Shown piece by piece: positions 34,782 to 43,808 of a stretch of DNA of 50,418 nt (position 1 is its first letter; each line of letters opens with the position of its first letter). Source of the DNA: Lachnospiraceae bacterium (GTDB taxonomy: Bacteria > Bacillota > Clostridia > Lachnospirales > Lachnospiraceae); NCBI GenBank assembly GCA_022792335.1, contig JAAWAV010000001.1, positions 1 to 50,418 of the forward strand, read 5' to 3'. The translations under genes and the position numbers were made by a program. Below the pieces are notes generated by a model. The model was not told where the DNA came from. It made no database searches and worked only from the letters and a program-made list of their open reading frames with translations.

Positions 34782-36128
34782 ATGGATAATCAATTGGAGT
34801 GGAAGGAAGAATTTGATATTGGAGTAAAAATCATTGATGAGGAACACCGGAGGCTTGTTAAGATTATCAACAAGCTTTTCGCTTTTGGTGAGGAAGAGAG
34901 AAAGAGCAAAAAGGCATGTCAGGAAGGAATCAAGTATTTTAAAGAACATGCAATGAGGCATTTTGAAGATGAAGAAAAATATATGGAGTTAATCGCTTAC
35001 GAAGATCTGGAGATGCACAGACGTATCCACAGGGGTTTTCGGGAAAATACGCTTCCGGCGTTGGAATTGGAACTGGTCCGGGAAGGGTATTCTTCTGATG
35101 CAGTCGACCATTTTTTAGCAGTCTGCGCCGGATGGCTGTTTGGGCATACACTGACGGAGGATCAGGCAATTACCGGAGAGAAAGAGAGCAAATGGAAGGA
35201 TCTTTTACCAGAGGAAGAGCTTTCAGCCATAAAACAGGTGATCACAAAATTGCTGTACGATATGTTCCAGTTAAAGTCGCAGGTGATCAGCGAAGCTTAT
35301 GGCGGAGAACGGTTTGGAAAGGGCGTCTACTACCGGTTGGTCTACGGCAGAGAAGAGGATGACAAAAAGTGGGAAATTATCCTGGTCTTTGAGGAGAAGA
35401 TTCTGATCAATACTGTTGGAAAAATGATGGGGGTCCATTCCAACAAACTGGATGTGATGCTGCTCAATGCAGTCAGATATACGGCAAGCCAGTTTGTATG
35501 GCGCGTTCTGGGGCATTTCCCTTCTGCAAAGTCTTATGAGCTGGTAGAAGAAAACCTCCTGACTTATGAACAGCTCCAGGAAGTTTTTGAGGAAAAGAAA
35601 GCACAGGTGAGCCTGCTGTTTGATACGAACGCCGGTTATTTTTCTTATTGTATGTTTGCGCCGCATCTGCTTCAGAATGACATAGGAACTGCCCTGGTGG
35701 CGGATAATGTGGTGAGAGAAGTCGAAAAGTATCTTCTGGAAAGGGAAAAGGAGCAGAAATATAAGATACTTATCGTGGATGATTCCATGACCATTCGGAT
35801 GGGAATGAGAAGATTATTGTCTGGAAAATATGAGGTTTCGGAAGTGGATTCCGGGGCAGCTGCCATTCGGGCGATTACTCTGGACCGGCCGGATTTAATC
35901 CTTCTGGATTATGAGATGCCAGTCTGCGATGGAAGCCATGTGTTTGAAATGCTCCGTTCTGAAAAAGCATTTGAGGATATTCCGGTTATTTTCCTGACCA
36001 GCAGAGACGATCCGGAAAGCGTCAAAAAGGTATTATCCCTGAAGCCGGAAGGTTATCTGTTAAAATATCTGAAACCTGCAGATATTAAGAGCAGGATTGA
36101 CGAATATTTTCAAAAGCTCAAAGGATAG
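34782..36128 (+). CDS. Hemerythrin / CheX-like / receiver domain fusion protein
   Basis: This 448-residue protein has an N-terminal bacteriohemerythrin domain with all seven di-iron ligands: His22, His60, Glu64, His79, His83, His122 and Asp127. Residues about 140-320 resemble the CheC/CheX phosphatase family weakly. Residues about 325-445 are a receiver with VDDSMTIR and the acceptor Asp in LLDYEMP. Hemerythrin binds O2, so the protein probably links oxygen to phosphorelay or chemotaxis signalling. AGGAG sits 6 bases before the ATG at 34782; an adjacent ATG at 34779 is too close. No chemotaxis genes are in the window. The middle domain assignment is the least certain. Confidence 0.82.
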   Translation: MDNQLEWKEEFDIGVKIIDEEHRRLVKIINKLFAFGEEERKSKKACQEGIKYFKEHAMRHFEDEEKYMELIAYEDLEMHRRIHRGFRENTLPALELELVREGYSSDAVDHFLAVCAGWLFGHTLTEDQAITGEKESKWKDLLPEEELSAIKQVITKLLYDMFQLKSQVISEAYGGERFGKGVYYRLVYGREEDDKKWEIILVFEEKILINTVGKMMGVHSNKLDVMLLNAVRYTASQFVWRVLGHFPSAKSYELVEENLLTYEQLQEVFEEKKAQVSLLFDTNAGYFSYCMFAPHLLQNDIGTALVADNVVREVEKYLLEREKEQKYKILIVDDSMTIRMGMRRLLSGKYEVSEVDSGAAAIRAITLDRPDLILLDYEMPVCDGSHVFEMLRSEKAFEDIPVIFLTSRDDPESVKKVLSLKPEGYLLKYLKPADIKSRIDEYFQKLKG

Positions 36129-36188
36129 CCGCGATAGGGTGACTGCCTGGGAATTGAGATCTATTTTTCAAGTGCAACGGGGAAATTT

Positions 36189-37079
36189 ATGGAACAGATG
36201 GAACAGTATATACAGAAAAAACAGTGGACACAGTATGGGCTATGTGTGATAGGCGCTCTGATTTATGCCATCGGGATGAATACCTTCGTGGCCTCTATGG
36301 GGTTATACGCCGGAGGCGTCATGGGCGTCAGTCAGATTATCCACAGTGTTCTGGTACAGAAACTTCATGTAAATCTGGGAAGCTTCAATCTGGGCGCAGT
36401 GCTCTACACCCTTTTGAATGTGCCGCTTTTTATTATGGCGATGAGAAGCATCGGGAAACGGTTTTTGATCAAGACAGGGATCAACGTGGTCTTTGTGAGT
36501 ATCTTCCTGAGTTTGATTCCGGTGCCAAAGGTGGCGATTATCGAGGAGCATCTGACTTGCGCTCTGATTGGAGGGATTATCTGCGGCGTGGGATCCGGAA
36601 TTACGCTTCAGGCAGGTGGCAGCGGCGGAGGCCTGGATATTCTTGGGGTTTACCTGGCAAAGAAGGGAAAGAGCATCAGCGTCGGGAAGCTGTCCATGTT
36701 GATCAATGGAGTCATCTATGGAATCTGTATTATACTGTTTGACGTATCTGTAGCAATTTATTGTATTATTTATGCAGTTTTTCAGTCTATTGTGGTGGAT
36801 AAAACACATACTCAGAGTATCAATGTTCAGGTTATGATTTTCACCAGGAACAGCGGGGACGCCATCCGGAAAATGATCATTCAGGAATTTAACAGGAGCG
36901 CGACGATCTGGGACGGCGTGGGAGGCTATACGGAGAAAGAAACCGTCATCGTCTATTCGGTACTTTCTAAATATGAGGCGGCGATTCTCCGGAGAATGGT
37001 AAGAGAGATGGATCCCCACGCGTTTCTGGTCCTGAATGAGGGCTGCCAGATTTCTGGAAATTTCCAGAAACATCTGTAG
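36189..37079 (+). CDS. YitT family membrane protein
   Basis: The 296-residue protein has an N-terminal half with about 5-6 hydrophobic segments (YAIGMNTF, GLYAGGVMGVSQI, QAGGSGGGLDILG) and a C-terminal soluble DUF2179-type domain (about 205-290). This is the YitT layout. The role of the family is not settled. It is 60 bases after the hemerythrin fusion gene with no terminator between, so co-transcription is likely. GGGGAAA serves as a modest ribosome binding site. Confidence 0.85.
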   Translation: MEQMEQYIQKKQWTQYGLCVIGALIYAIGMNTFVASMGLYAGGVMGVSQIIHSVLVQKLHVNLGSFNLGAVLYTLLNVPLFIMAMRSIGKRFLIKTGINVVFVSIFLSLIPVPKVAIIEEHLTCALIGGIICGVGSGITLQAGGSGGGLDILGVYLAKKGKSISVGKLSMLINGVIYGICIILFDVSVAIYCIIYAVFQSIVVDKTHTQSINVQVMIFTRNSGDAIRKMIIQEFNRSATIWDGVGGYTEKETVIVYSVLSKYEAAILRRMVREMDPHAFLVLNEGCQISGNFQKHL

Positions 37080-37148
37080 AAAAGAGCTGTAGAGGAGAAA
37101 TGTAATTATTGTGATTGCGAAAGCTATAAGCATATAGAAAATTTATAT

Positions 37149-37177
37149 TTGCTAAAAAAGTTGTCGGATAATATAAT
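37149..37177 (+). promoter_or_regulatory. Promoter of the second ureohydrolase operon
   Basis: TTGCTA (37149-37154) and TATAAT (37172-37177) are 17 bases apart. The start site should be near 37184, leaving a leader of about 115 bases that contains a terminator-like hairpin. Confidence 0.65.
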
Positions 37178-37206
37178 ATAGGCAACCGGATACAATAGAA
37201 ACATGC

Positions 37207-37251
37207 TGAAAGAGCAAGGGAGCTTGGTGTCGTGGATACCGGGCTCTTTTT
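37207..37251 (+). terminator. Leader terminator/attenuator before the second ureohydrolase
   Basis: GAGCTTGGT pairs with ACCGGGCTC using two G-U pairs, and TTTTTT follows. It lies between the promoter and the start codon, so it would block expression unless relieved. Confidence 0.6.
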
Positions 37252-37298
37252 TCATAAATAAAAATGACACGGGAAGAAGAGGGGAGAAGGTTTTTATT

Positions 37299-38294
37299 AT
37301 GGACGAGAGAATTTTGTATCCATCCTTTAGCGGAATTGACACATTTTTGCGCGCGCCTTATGTAGGGCTGGAAGAAGTGAATGCAGGGGACTATGTGGTA
37401 TCGGGAGTGCCTTATGATGTGACGATTGGAATCAGGCCGGGGCCACGCTATGCGCCCAACGCCATCCGAGAGGCGACAAAGCATTTTATCTATCATCTTT
37501 GCGCCATTGACGGAGAAGTGGTGGATGTATGTACTGGAAAGCGGATGCTTTCGACGCCGAAGGAAATTATCAAGGATATCGGAGACATCCGAGTGTATCC
37601 TACGGATGTGGGAAAAACGACGGAACAGGTGGCGAAGGTCATAGAAGGAATCGTGGAAAAGGGCGCTTTCCCGGTGACTCTGGGCGGAGATCATTACATC
37701 GCCTATCCGGTGGTGAAAGGTTTCGAGCAGGGGATGAGAAAACGGCTGGGAAGGGACCTTCGGATCGGTTATCTTCATATCGATTCTCATATGGATATGT
37801 ACGATGAAAATGATACCTGGGGAAAGTATTATCAGGGCTCTCCGGCACGAAGAATCAGCGAGTTTGCCAGTGTAGATTTGAAAAATATGGTTTTTGTGGG
37901 ATTAAACGGAACCACAGGAGTAGAGTGCTACGATTATGCCGTCAATGGCGGGGCAGTTTTATATACCATTGAGGATGTCAGACGGGAAGGGGTGGCTGCG
38001 ATTATGGAAAAAGCCATCGCCGCAGCTTCAGCCGGTTGCGACACGGTATATGCAACCATTGATATTGATGTTCTGGACCAGGCCTATGGGTGCGGCACAG
38101 GAAGCTATGTGTATGGAGGAATGACCTCCACAGAGCTTTTGGAGATTGGAAGCATTCTGGGACAGACTTCCTGCATCGGAGGAATCGACATGGTGGAGGT
38201 ATCGCCGCCCTGCGATACGACAGGGTCCACCAATCGGCTGGCCGCCAGTACGCTGATCAATTTCTTAAAACCGAGACTGTTTGAATTTCGTTAA
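37299..38294 (+). CDS. Ureohydrolase (agmatinase/arginase family), copy 2
   Basis: This 331-residue protein is a close paralogue of the one at 23292-24287, about three-quarters identical over full length. Metal motifs GGDHY, DSHMD and TIDIDVLD are intact. The specificity segment again departs from agmatinase (DQAYGCGTGSY). The ATG at 37299 aligns with the start of copy 1; an in-frame start at 37203 reads through the leader hairpin. It precedes an M20D amidohydrolase by 12 bases and an ABC importer, whereas copy 1 sits with a Liv-type importer. The two likely share chemistry but serve different uptake systems. Confidence 0.88.
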   Translation: MDERILYPSFSGIDTFLRAPYVGLEEVNAGDYVVSGVPYDVTIGIRPGPRYAPNAIREATKHFIYHLCAIDGEVVDVCTGKRMLSTPKEIIKDIGDIRVYPTDVGKTTEQVAKVIEGIVEKGAFPVTLGGDHYIAYPVVKGFEQGMRKRLGRDLRIGYLHIDSHMDMYDENDTWGKYYQGSPARRISEFASVDLKNMVFVGLNGTTGVECYDYAVNGGAVLYTIEDVRREGVAAIMEKAIAAASAGCDTVYATIDIDVLDQAYGCGTGSYVYGGMTSTELLEIGSILGQTSCIGGIDMVEVSPPCDTTGSTNRLAASTLINFLKPRLFEFR

Positions 38295-38306
38295 AGGAGA
38301 GGGAGC

Positions 38307-39491
38307 ATGACACTAGAGAAACTGAAGGAGATAGCCGGAGCATACAGAAGCAGCGTCATCGCTCACAGGGAGTATCTGCATATGCATCCGGAGCTTCCCT
38401 TTCATGAGAAAAACACCTCCGCCTATATCAGAGGAGAACTGGAGAGGATTGGAATCCCTTATGAGTGTTGCGAAGGCAACTATGGAATTGTAGCTTCCAT
38501 CGAAGGGGAAGGGACAGGAAAGACGATAGGTTTTCGTGCAGATATGGACGCGCTGGAAATCGGAGAGAAAAATGAGGTCCCTTACTGTTCAAAGGTTCCG
38601 GGAGTTTCTCATGCCTGCGGCCACGACGGCCATACGGCAGTGCTTTTGGGACTGGCTGAGGCTCTCTTTGAACACCGGGAATTGCTTGCCGGGAAAGTGG
38701 TTCTGTTCTTTCAGCCGGCGGAGGAGCTGGCTCCGGGAGGGGCGAAGGCTATGGTAGAACAGGGATTTGCCGACGAAGTTTCCGAAGTCTATGCGCTTCA
38801 CTTTCAGGGGGAGGCGGAAACAGGGATTATAAAAACCACAACAGGAGCGATTATGGCCAATGCCGACGCCATCACTATCCGGATTCACGGGAAAAGCGCC
38901 CATGCGGCGGACCCGAATCTGGCGGCGGACGCTCTTCTGGCAGGCGCGGCGGCCGTCTGTGCGCTACAGAACATTGTCTCCAGATTTGTAAATCCGCTGG
39001 ATGCGGCGGTGGTGAGTATCTGCACGTTTCGTTCCGGTGAGAATGTACATAATATTTTACAGGACGAGGCTGTTCTTCTGGGAACGGTGCGGACCTTCAG
39101 CCAGGAGGCCAGAGAACGGATTGAGAAAAAAATTCATGAGGTCCTTCGGGGAATCTGTGAAATCTATGGGACTTCCTATGAGCTGGATTACCAGAAGGGC
39201 TATCCGGCTGTGATTAATGACGAGGAAACCGCAAAGGGAGCCATTCTGGCCATGGAGCAGGCCGGATTTCAGGTGGAACTTTGCAGGCCGGATATGGGGG
39301 GCGAGGATTTTGCCTATTTCCTGAATCACAGACCTGGTGTGTTTTCTTATATTGGCTGTGGAAACCGGGAGAAGGGGATGACTTCCTCAGTTCATACGCC
39401 CTGGTTTGACATCGATCCGAACGCGCTGGAGGCGGCGCTTTTATGTGAACTGGTGCTTTATGAACATGCGGTCGGAAGATTTTCTGTCTGA
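38307..39491 (+). CDS. M20D amidohydrolase (hippurate/IAA-amino acid hydrolase type)
   Basis: The 394-residue enzyme has the M20D motifs HMHPELPFHE, GFRADMDALEI, HACGHDGH with clustered His/Cys/Asp, and QPAEELAPGGA with the catalytic Glu. These enzymes remove acyl groups from N-acyl amino acids or conjugates. AAAGGAGAGGGAG precedes the ATG. It is likely co-transcribed with the ureohydrolase and the binding lipoprotein after it (40 bases). Confidence 0.9.
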   Translation: MTLEKLKEIAGAYRSSVIAHREYLHMHPELPFHEKNTSAYIRGELERIGIPYECCEGNYGIVASIEGEGTGKTIGFRADMDALEIGEKNEVPYCSKVPGVSHACGHDGHTAVLLGLAEALFEHRELLAGKVVLFFQPAEELAPGGAKAMVEQGFADEVSEVYALHFQGEAETGIIKTTTGAIMANADAITIRIHGKSAHAADPNLAADALLAGAAAVCALQNIVSRFVNPLDAAVVSICTFRSGENVHNILQDEAVLLGTVRTFSQEARERIEKKIHEVLRGICEIYGTSYELDYQKGYPAVINDEETAKGAILAMEQAGFQVELCRPDMGGEDFAYFLNHRPGVFSYIGCGNREKGMTSSVHTPWFDIDPNALEAALLCELVLYEHAVGRFSV

Positions 39492-39531
39492 CCGGTTCAT
39501 TAAGAATATAAAATGAAGGAGGAACATGAGG

Positions 39532-40779
39532 ATGAAAAGATGGATAGCAGGTTTGCTTACATTGATTCTGGTACTTTCTCTGGCCGGCTGCGGCGGAAGA
39601 AATTCTGACGATGGAGCAGGGGAGACCAAGGCGCCCGCAGAGACGACTGCCAAAAAAGAAGAGGGAGGCAGTGAAACGGAGGGAGCAAAGGAGTCGGAAG
39701 GAACCGGAACTGAAAATTACAAAATCGGTATCGTAACCGGAACGGTTGCTCAGACGGAGGAGGACTACCGGGCCGCTCAGTCCATGAAGGCCCTCTACGG
39801 GGAAGAGCATATTGTGACGGCTACCTATCCGGACAACTTCGAGAGTGAACAGCAGCAGGTGATTCAGACTATTAAGAATATGGCCCAGGAGCCGGATATG
39901 AAGGCTATCATCGTCTGCCAGGCAGTTCCCGGAACCAAAGTGGCTTTCGAGGCGATTAAGAATGATCCGGCTACGAAGGATATTTTGCTGGTGGCTGGAG
40001 TTCCTTTTGAGGATCCCAACGTTATCACTACCGCCGCCGATATTTCTATTGACGCGGATCATCCCAATATCGGCTACACCATGACTGCCCATGCGAAAGA
40101 GATGGGGGCAAAAACTTTTGTGTTTTATTCCTTTGCCCGTCATATGGCTCAGGAGTTGGTGGTACAGAAGAGGGATAATGCAGAAAAGGCATGCGAGGAA
40201 CTGGGAATCAATTTCGTCTATGCCGAGTGTGTGGATCCGATGGGCGAACAGGGCGTATCCGGTGCGCAGCAGTGGATTTTGGAGGATTTACCCAGGAAAC
40301 TGGAAGAGTATGGGGATAATGTGGCTTTCTTTGCCACCAACTGTTCTCTTCAGGTGCCGATTATCACGACGATTCTAAACGATCAGGAGCACAATTCCCT
40401 GTATCCGCTTCAGTGCTGTCCGTCTCCGCTTCATGCCATGCCTGAGGCGCTGGGACTGGAGATTCCGGACGATAAGAAGGCGGACGTGCCTTACATTCTG
40501 GAAGCAGAAGCAGGCGCAGTGAAGGAGCAGGGCGGCGAGGGCAGGATTGCTACCTGGGCAGCCCCCACAAATTACAGCATTATTGTGGGAAGCGTTGCTT
40601 ATGCTCTGGAATACATCAATGGCAACACCAATGGGCTTAACGACGAGGAAGTTTATCTGAAATGTATGAATGACATTGCCAATGGTGCGGAGATTACGCT
40701 GAATCATGTGGTGGACAGCCAGACAGGCAATACCTATGACAGCTACTATCTGTTCTCTTCCACATATGTGACTTATTAA
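39532..40779 (+). CDS. DUF3798-like lipoprotein, probable ABC substrate-binding protein
   Basis: The 415-residue protein starts with a lipoprotein signal (lipobox LAGC, Cys20) and a Thr/Glu/Gly-rich linker to about residue 60. The mature part (YKIGIVTGTV, IIVCQAVPGT, VFYSFARHMA) reads like a type I periplasmic-binding fold and resembles the poorly described DUF3798 family. The next genes encode a double-NBD ABC ATPase and two permeases, so it is most likely their binding protein. ATG 39526 and 39532 are both possible; the latter is better spaced from AAGGAGG. Family name is from memory and moderately certain. Confidence 0.7.
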   Translation: MKRWIAGLLTLILVLSLAGCGGRNSDDGAGETKAPAETTAKKEEGGSETEGAKESEGTGTENYKIGIVTGTVAQTEEDYRAAQSMKALYGEEHIVTATYPDNFESEQQQVIQTIKNMAQEPDMKAIIVCQAVPGTKVAFEAIKNDPATKDILLVAGVPFEDPNVITTAADISIDADHPNIGYTMTAHAKEMGAKTFVFYSFARHMAQELVVQKRDNAEKACEELGINFVYAECVDPMGEQGVSGAQQWILEDLPRKLEEYGDNVAFFATNCSLQVPIITTILNDQEHNSLYPLQCCPSPLHAMPEALGLEIPDDKKADVPYILEAEAGAVKEQGGEGRIATWAAPTNYSIIVGSVAYALEYINGNTNGLNDEEVYLKCMNDIANGAEITLNHVVDSQTGNTYDSYYLFSSTYVTY

Positions 40780-40800
40780 GAGGAGAGAACGGTTGATAAA

Positions 40801-40837
40801 GACTGCCTGCGGTGAAGAACCGCAGGCAGTCGCTTTT
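40801..40837 (+). other. Stable hairpin between binding-lipoprotein and ATPase genes
   Basis: GACTGCCTGCGG (40801-40812) pairs perfectly with CCGCAGGCAGTC (40820-40831), followed by GCTTTT. Placed like the hairpin at 19794, it probably protects the binding-protein message and lowers readthrough. Confidence 0.7.
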
Positions 40838-40854
40838 AGACGGAGGATGATAAC

Positions 40855-42444
40855 ATGGAAGAGCATTACGTCCTGCAAATGAAAAACATCGGGAAGGAAT
40901 ATTCGGGAAATCCTGTTTTAAAGGGGATTGATCTGAATGTAAAGCCTGGCGAAATCCATGCTCTTTTGGGGGAGAACGGCGCAGGAAAATCGACCCTTAT
41001 GAATATCCTGTTCGGAATGCCTGTGATTCAGAATACGGGGGGCTATACGGGAGAAATTCTGGTAGAAGGGAAGCCCGTCCGGATTTTGTCTCCGGGGGAC
41101 GCCATGGATTTGGGGATTGGAATGGTACATCAGGAGTTTATGCTGATTCCCGGTTTTACGGTTTATGAAAACTTAAAGCTCAACAGGGAGCTGACAAAGG
41201 CGAACGCTGTCAGCCGGGTCATCGGAAAAGGGTATGAATCTCTGGATCTTCCTGCCATGCGGAAGGATACAAAGGAAGCGCTGGAAAAAGTAGGGATGGC
41301 TCTGGATACGGAGGAGACCGTATCAGAACTTCCCGTGGGGCATATGCAGTTTCTGGAAATAGCCAGAGAGATTGATAAGAAGGGAGTCCGGCTTCTGGTT
41401 TTTGATGAACCGACAGCCGTGCTCAATGAGACGGAAGCGTCGGGGCTTCTTGCCAGCATGAAGCGTCTGGCTTCCATGGGAATCGCTATCATTTTTATTA
41501 CCCACAGACTTCAAGAAGTCATAGACGTCTGTGATACGGTGACTATTTTAAGGGATGGAAGTCTGGTGGCCAATCATCCGGTATCAGAAACAGATGCGGC
41601 AGGTCTGGCGGAGTCCATGGTAGGACGGAGTGTAAGTTATGGGGACATTTCCGGCAGAGAGGAAGCATTTGACGACTCTGATATTCTGTTAGAATTTCAG
41701 GATTTTTCTGTGGATATGCCCGGAGAGCGCGTCCGGAATCTGAACTTGAAAGTACGAAGAGGAGAGATCATCGGAATCGGGGGACTGGCGGGCCAGGGAA
41801 AACTTGGAATCCCCAACGGAGTCATGGGCCTCTATCCGGCCAGGGGAACCGTTCTCTATGAGGGAAAACCACTGCCGCTGAATCAGACCAAAAAGATTCT
41901 GGAGCAGGGGATTTCATTCCTGTCTGAGGACAGAAAGAAAATCGGACTGAACCTGAAGGAATCCATCGAGGACAATATGGTGTTTAGCGCGATGCAGATC
42001 AAGGGGGAATATCTCTACCATTTCCGCCTGTTCTCCTTCCGGAACAACAAAAAAATCCGGAAGTTTGCCGAAGAGATGATTCAGGAATTTGATATTCGCT
42101 GTGTGGGGCCTGGACAGCCGGCGGGGAGCCTGTCAGGAGGAAATCAGCAGAAGGTTTGCCTGGCCAAGGCGCTTGCGCTAAATCCCAGAGTCCTGTTTGT
42201 CTCAGAACCGACCAGAGGGATCGACATCGGAGCCAAAAAACTGGTTCTCGACAAGCTTAAGGAGCTGAGTCATGAGCAGGGGCTGACCATTGTACTGGTG
42301 TCCAGCGAACTTCAGGAGCTCCGCTCCGTCTGTGATAGAATTGTGATTGTCTGCGGTGGAGAAATTGCGAATATTCTCTCCCCGAGAGAGGACGATGCGA
42401 AATTCGGCCTGGCCATGGCCGGAGTAAAGGAGGAGCGGGTATGA
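40855..42444 (+). CDS. ABC transporter ATPase with two nucleotide-binding domains (sugar/nucleoside type)
   Basis: The 529-residue protein has two fused NBDs as in RbsA/MglA/NupA. The first has Walker A GENGAGKST and Walker B LLVFDEPTAVLN. The second has the degenerate Walker A GLAGQGKLG and signature LSGGNQQK, with VSEPTRGIDIG. One active and one degenerate site is usual in this subfamily. It overlaps the first permease by 4 bases. The partner binding protein is not a classical ribose- or BMP-type protein, which makes the substrate unclear. Confidence 0.9.
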   Translation: MEEHYVLQMKNIGKEYSGNPVLKGIDLNVKPGEIHALLGENGAGKSTLMNILFGMPVIQNTGGYTGEILVEGKPVRILSPGDAMDLGIGMVHQEFMLIPGFTVYENLKLNRELTKANAVSRVIGKGYESLDLPAMRKDTKEALEKVGMALDTEETVSELPVGHMQFLEIAREIDKKGVRLLVFDEPTAVLNETEASGLLASMKRLASMGIAIIFITHRLQEVIDVCDTVTILRDGSLVANHPVSETDAAGLAESMVGRSVSYGDISGREEAFDDSDILLEFQDFSVDMPGERVRNLNLKVRRGEIIGIGGLAGQGKLGIPNGVMGLYPARGTVLYEGKPLPLNQTKKILEQGISFLSEDRKKIGLNLKESIEDNMVFSAMQIKGEYLYHFRLFSFRNNKKIRKFAEEMIQEFDIRCVGPGQPAGSLSGGNQQKVCLAKALALNPRVLFVSEPTRGIDIGAKKLVLDKLKELSHEQGLTIVLVSSELQELRSVCDRIVIVCGGEIANILSPREDDAKFGLAMAGVKEERV

Positions 42445-43808
42445 ATAAAAAAAAGGGGAACCCCCTTTCTGAAATCAAAAAGACGCTGGAGCACATCGGA
42501 ATTTCCAGAGTGATTGTCGTATTGTTTTTTGTATTTCTGCTTTGCATGACGCCAGCTCAGGAAATGCCGGGAACTATCAGCAATGTGCTGACCCGCGTGG
42601 GTATGCATGGAGTCCTGGTTCTCGCCATGGTACCGTCTATCCGCTCCGGTCTGGGCCCCAATTTTGCCGTGCCTTTCGGGATTCTGGCCGGACTTTTGGG
42701 CGGTCTGATTTCCGTGGAGTTTCAACTGACAGGAATTGGCGGATTTGCGGTGGCCGTACTTCTTGCAATGGCATTTTCACTTCCCATGGGGCTTTTATTC
42801 GGTTATCTGATGAACCGGGTGAAAGGATCAGAAATGATGGTTGCCACTTATTTTGGCTATGCCCTTGTTTCAATTATGTGTATTGGATGGCTGTTGCTTC
42901 CATTTACCAACAATGCGATTACCTGGTCCATGGGGAAGGGACTGCGAAATACCATCAATCTTCAGTCCTATTTTGGAAATGCGCTAAATGATCTGGGAGC
43001 CATTAAAAAATCTTATGGAGCGGGAGAAGTCATGATGATTCCGGTATGGCTTCTTCTCATCTGGCTGATAATCTGCGGGATCCTTTACTGGAAACTGATA
43101 CGGACAAAGCAGGTGGATGTGGAGAGTATGACGGAGGAGGAGCTGTCTGCCTGGGGAAGCATACAGGAGAAGCAAAAAAAGACGGGTACTGTGGCGATCG
43201 CTTTGGCGACAGTTCTGGCCGCCGTACTTGCCTTTGGCAATCTTGGATTTTTAAAAGGGATCCGGAGTGCGCTCAGTATTCATCTGACTATGAAAGCCGG
43301 GACTTCCATGGAGATTCCGACCGGTATGCTCCTCTTTCTTATTCTCTGTTGTTTTGGCATGTGGCTGTTTAATCGGAGCAAAACGGGGATTGCCATGTCA
43401 GCGGCCGGGCAAAGCCCGGACTGTGCCAGAGCCGGCGGCGTCAATATAGGCAGACAGAGAATGATTGGAGCTGTGATGAGTACCATGCTGGCGGCTGTCG
43501 GGATTTTGGTCTATGCCCAGAGCTTTGGATTTTTGCAGCTTTATAATGCGCCCATTAATATGTGCTTTCCTCCCATCGCGGCGATTTTAATCGGAGGAGC
43601 AAGTATCCGGGAGGCTAAAATTTCTCATGTGCTTGTGGGAGTCTTATTATTCCAGGGGATTTTGACCATGGGTCCTACCATCGCGGGGCGATATCTGTCG
43701 GGCCTTGGAGAAGGCATCGATCCGACTGAGATTGTGAGAATCATTATCACCAACGGTATTATTCTGTATGCGCTTACGAAAGCAGGAGGTGTATCGGATG
43801 AAGAATAA
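42441..43808 (+). CDS. ABC transporter permease, ribose/nucleoside (BPD_transp_2) type
   Basis: The 455-residue permease has about 8-10 hydrophobic segments, longer than usual (about 350). The C-terminal part has RAGGVNIGRQRM and the PINMCFPPIAAILIGGASI loop typical of the family. A soluble stretch at about 225-245 is an insertion. It starts inside the ATPase gene end and overlaps the next permease by 11 bases. Confidence 0.85.
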   Translation: MNKKKGNPLSEIKKTLEHIGISRVIVVLFFVFLLCMTPAQEMPGTISNVLTRVGMHGVLVLAMVPSIRSGLGPNFAVPFGILAGLLGGLISVEFQLTGIGGFAVAVLLAMAFSLPMGLLFGYLMNRVKGSEMMVATYFGYALVSIMCIGWLLLPFTNNAITWSMGKGLRNTINLQSYFGNALNDLGAIKKSYGAGEVMMIPVWLLLIWLIICGILYWKLIRTKQVDVESMTEEELSAWGSIQEKQKKTGTVAIALATVLAAVLAFGNLGFLKGIRSALSIHLTMKAGTSMEIPTGMLLFLILCCFGMWLFNRSKTGIAMSAAGQSPDCARAGGVNIGRQRMIGAVMSTMLAAVGILVYAQSFGFLQLYNAPINMCFPPIAAILIGGASIREAKISHVLVGVLLFQGILTMGPTIAGRYLSGLGEGIDPTEIVRIIITNGIILYALTKAGGVSDEE

